Origin: Gordonia prachuapensis
Lineage (GTDB): Bacteria > Actinomycetota > Actinomycetes > Mycobacteriales > Mycobacteriaceae
Direction of reading: 5' to 3'
NCBI RefSeq assembly: GCF_036350515.1
Contig: NZ_JAZDUE010000013.1
Location: 62,001-126,000 of the forward strand
Length of the DNA stretch: 64,000 bases
Positions 63,235 to 64,000 of the stretch are shown here, piece by piece. The notes beneath the pieces are model-generated. The model was given only the letters and a program-made list of their open reading frames with translations. It had not been told where the DNA came from and made no database searches. The first letter of the stretch is position 1. Every line of letters starts with the position of its first letter. The translations under genes and the position numbers were made by a program.

Positions 63235-64000
63235 TCAGGGGCCGGGGGGAACGTCCCTCGAGAACTCGGAGGCCCGCGCCACCTGCTCGGGGGTGATCGC
63301 AACGCCGGTGTACCGCTCGAACTGCCGGGCCGCCTGCAGCGCGATCACCTCGGCACCCGTGATGACCCGTTTGTCCATCTCGCGGCCCACACGGATCAGG
63401 GGCGTCTCCGCCGGGAATGCGACGACGTCGAACACGACCTCGGCGGCATCGACCTGCGCGTCGTCGAACGACAGCGCGTCCTCATCGGCACCTCGCATGC
63501 CCAGCGGCGTCACATTCACCAGGACCGACGTCCCGGGTTCCGGATCGCCCGTGACGTGGGTGTAGCCGTACTTCTCCGCCAGTGCAGCCCCGGCCATCTC
63601 GTTGCGGGCGATCACCGTAACGTCGTCGAATCCGGCTCCGCGGAAAGCCGCGACGACCGCCTTGGCCATGCCCCCGGAGCCCCGGATCGCCACCGACGCT
63701 GCATTGTCGAGCTCATGCGTCGCGATCAGGGCCGCCACCGCCTCGTAGTCGGTGTTGGATGCCGTCAACCGACCGTCGTCGTTCACGATGGTGTTGACCG
63801 ATTCGATCGCCGAGGCGGACTCCTCCATCTCATCGACGAGCGGAATCACAGCTTCCTTGAACGGCATCGACACCGAGCAGCCCCGGATGCCCAGTGCCCG
63901 CACCCCCCGGATCGCACCCTCGATGTCGTCGGTGGTGAAGGCCTTGTAGACGAAGTTCAGCCCCAACTCGTCATACAGGTAGTTGTGGAATCGGGTCCCG
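63235..64000 (-). CDS. shikimate dehydrogenase family protein (start outside window)
   Basis: The visible 255 codons carry the shikimate/quinate dehydrogenase pattern: CSVSMPFKEAVIPLVD with the catalytic Lys, VNTIVNDDGRLTASNTDYEAV with the catalytic Asp, and a nucleotide loop SVAIRGSGGMAKAVVAAF that departs from the usual GAGGA by GSGGM. That departure suggests a paralogue, perhaps with NAD preference or another hydroxy-cyclohexane substrate, rather than the housekeeping AroE. The frame continues to the right edge without a start. Confidence 0.8.
   Translation of the reverse strand, partial: GTRFHNYLYDELGLNFVYKAFTTDDIEGAIRGVRALGIRGCSVSMPFKEAVIPLVDEMEESASAIESVNTIVNDDGRLTASNTDYEAVAALIATHELDNAASVAIRGSGGMAKAVVAAFRGAGFDDVTVIARNEMAGAALAEKYGYTHVTGDPEPGTSVLVNVTPLGMRGADEDALSFDDAQVDAAEVVFDVVAFPAETPLIRVGREMDKRVITGAEVIALQAARQFERYTGVAITPEQVARASEFSRDVPPGP

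Overview
The window is high-GC, densely coded actinobacterial DNA. Gene content and order point to the Mycobacteriales (mycolic-acid bacteria), most likely Gordonia or a close relative; the genus is an inference. Two blocks match, from memory, the Mycobacterium tuberculosis order around Rv1821-Rv1854: ndh / ureABCFGD / hotdog thioesterase / blaI / M56 peptidase / gnd / guaB1 / two CNNM-CBS proteins / glcB, and gcvP / resR / bifunctional nuclease / ftsR / garA / gcvH / pgsA2 / secA2. No rRNA, tRNA, CRISPR array, phage or insertion sequence was seen.

Layout. 1-12 kb holds mostly single genes: a partial D-aminoacylase-type amidohydrolase, an AraC regulator with a methyltransferase, a frameshifted YceI-like gene, phospholipase D, a dienoyl-CoA isomerase, a deazaflavin-type oxidoreductase, a BadF-type sugar kinase, htpG and a PIG-L deacetylase. 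12-20.8 kb is a tightly coupled recC-recB-recD operon. 20.9-31.9 kb carries a thioesterase, a GNAT acetyltransferase, ndh, the urease operon (ureABCFGD, no ureE), a CitE/HpcH-like DUF6986 protein, a second thioesterase, and a divergent blaI-M56 pair. 32-42 kb holds gnd, guaB1, two CNNM/CBS membrane proteins, a protein usually labelled 3-methyladenine glycosylase, malate synthase G and a membrane-anchored binding-like protein. 42-52 kb, all on the minus strand, holds gcvP behind a tandem glycine riboswitch, then the resR/ftsR/garA regulators, gcvH, pgsA2 and secA2. 52-64 kb holds a META-domain secreted protein, mdh, ppk2, a pyruvyltransferase-like gene, DUF503, mug, an AfsR/SARP-type regulator with an FAD oxidase, a NYN-domain protein, nat and a partial shikimate dehydrogenase.

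Working together: urease, the glycine cleavage proteins, malate synthase G, malate dehydrogenase and the GarA switch tie nitrogen release and glyoxylate/TCA-cycle flux together. RecBCD handles double-strand breaks, and SecA2 exports a subset of proteins. Regulatory structure that can be read directly includes the glycine riboswitch, a dyad inside a promoter spacer plus a perfect leader hairpin between the urease-side operon and blaI, and 11-bp-phased direct repeats between the SARP regulator and the oxidase. Three convergent gene ends carry large palindromic or tandem repeats, two of them sharing a GATCGAGTAGC core.
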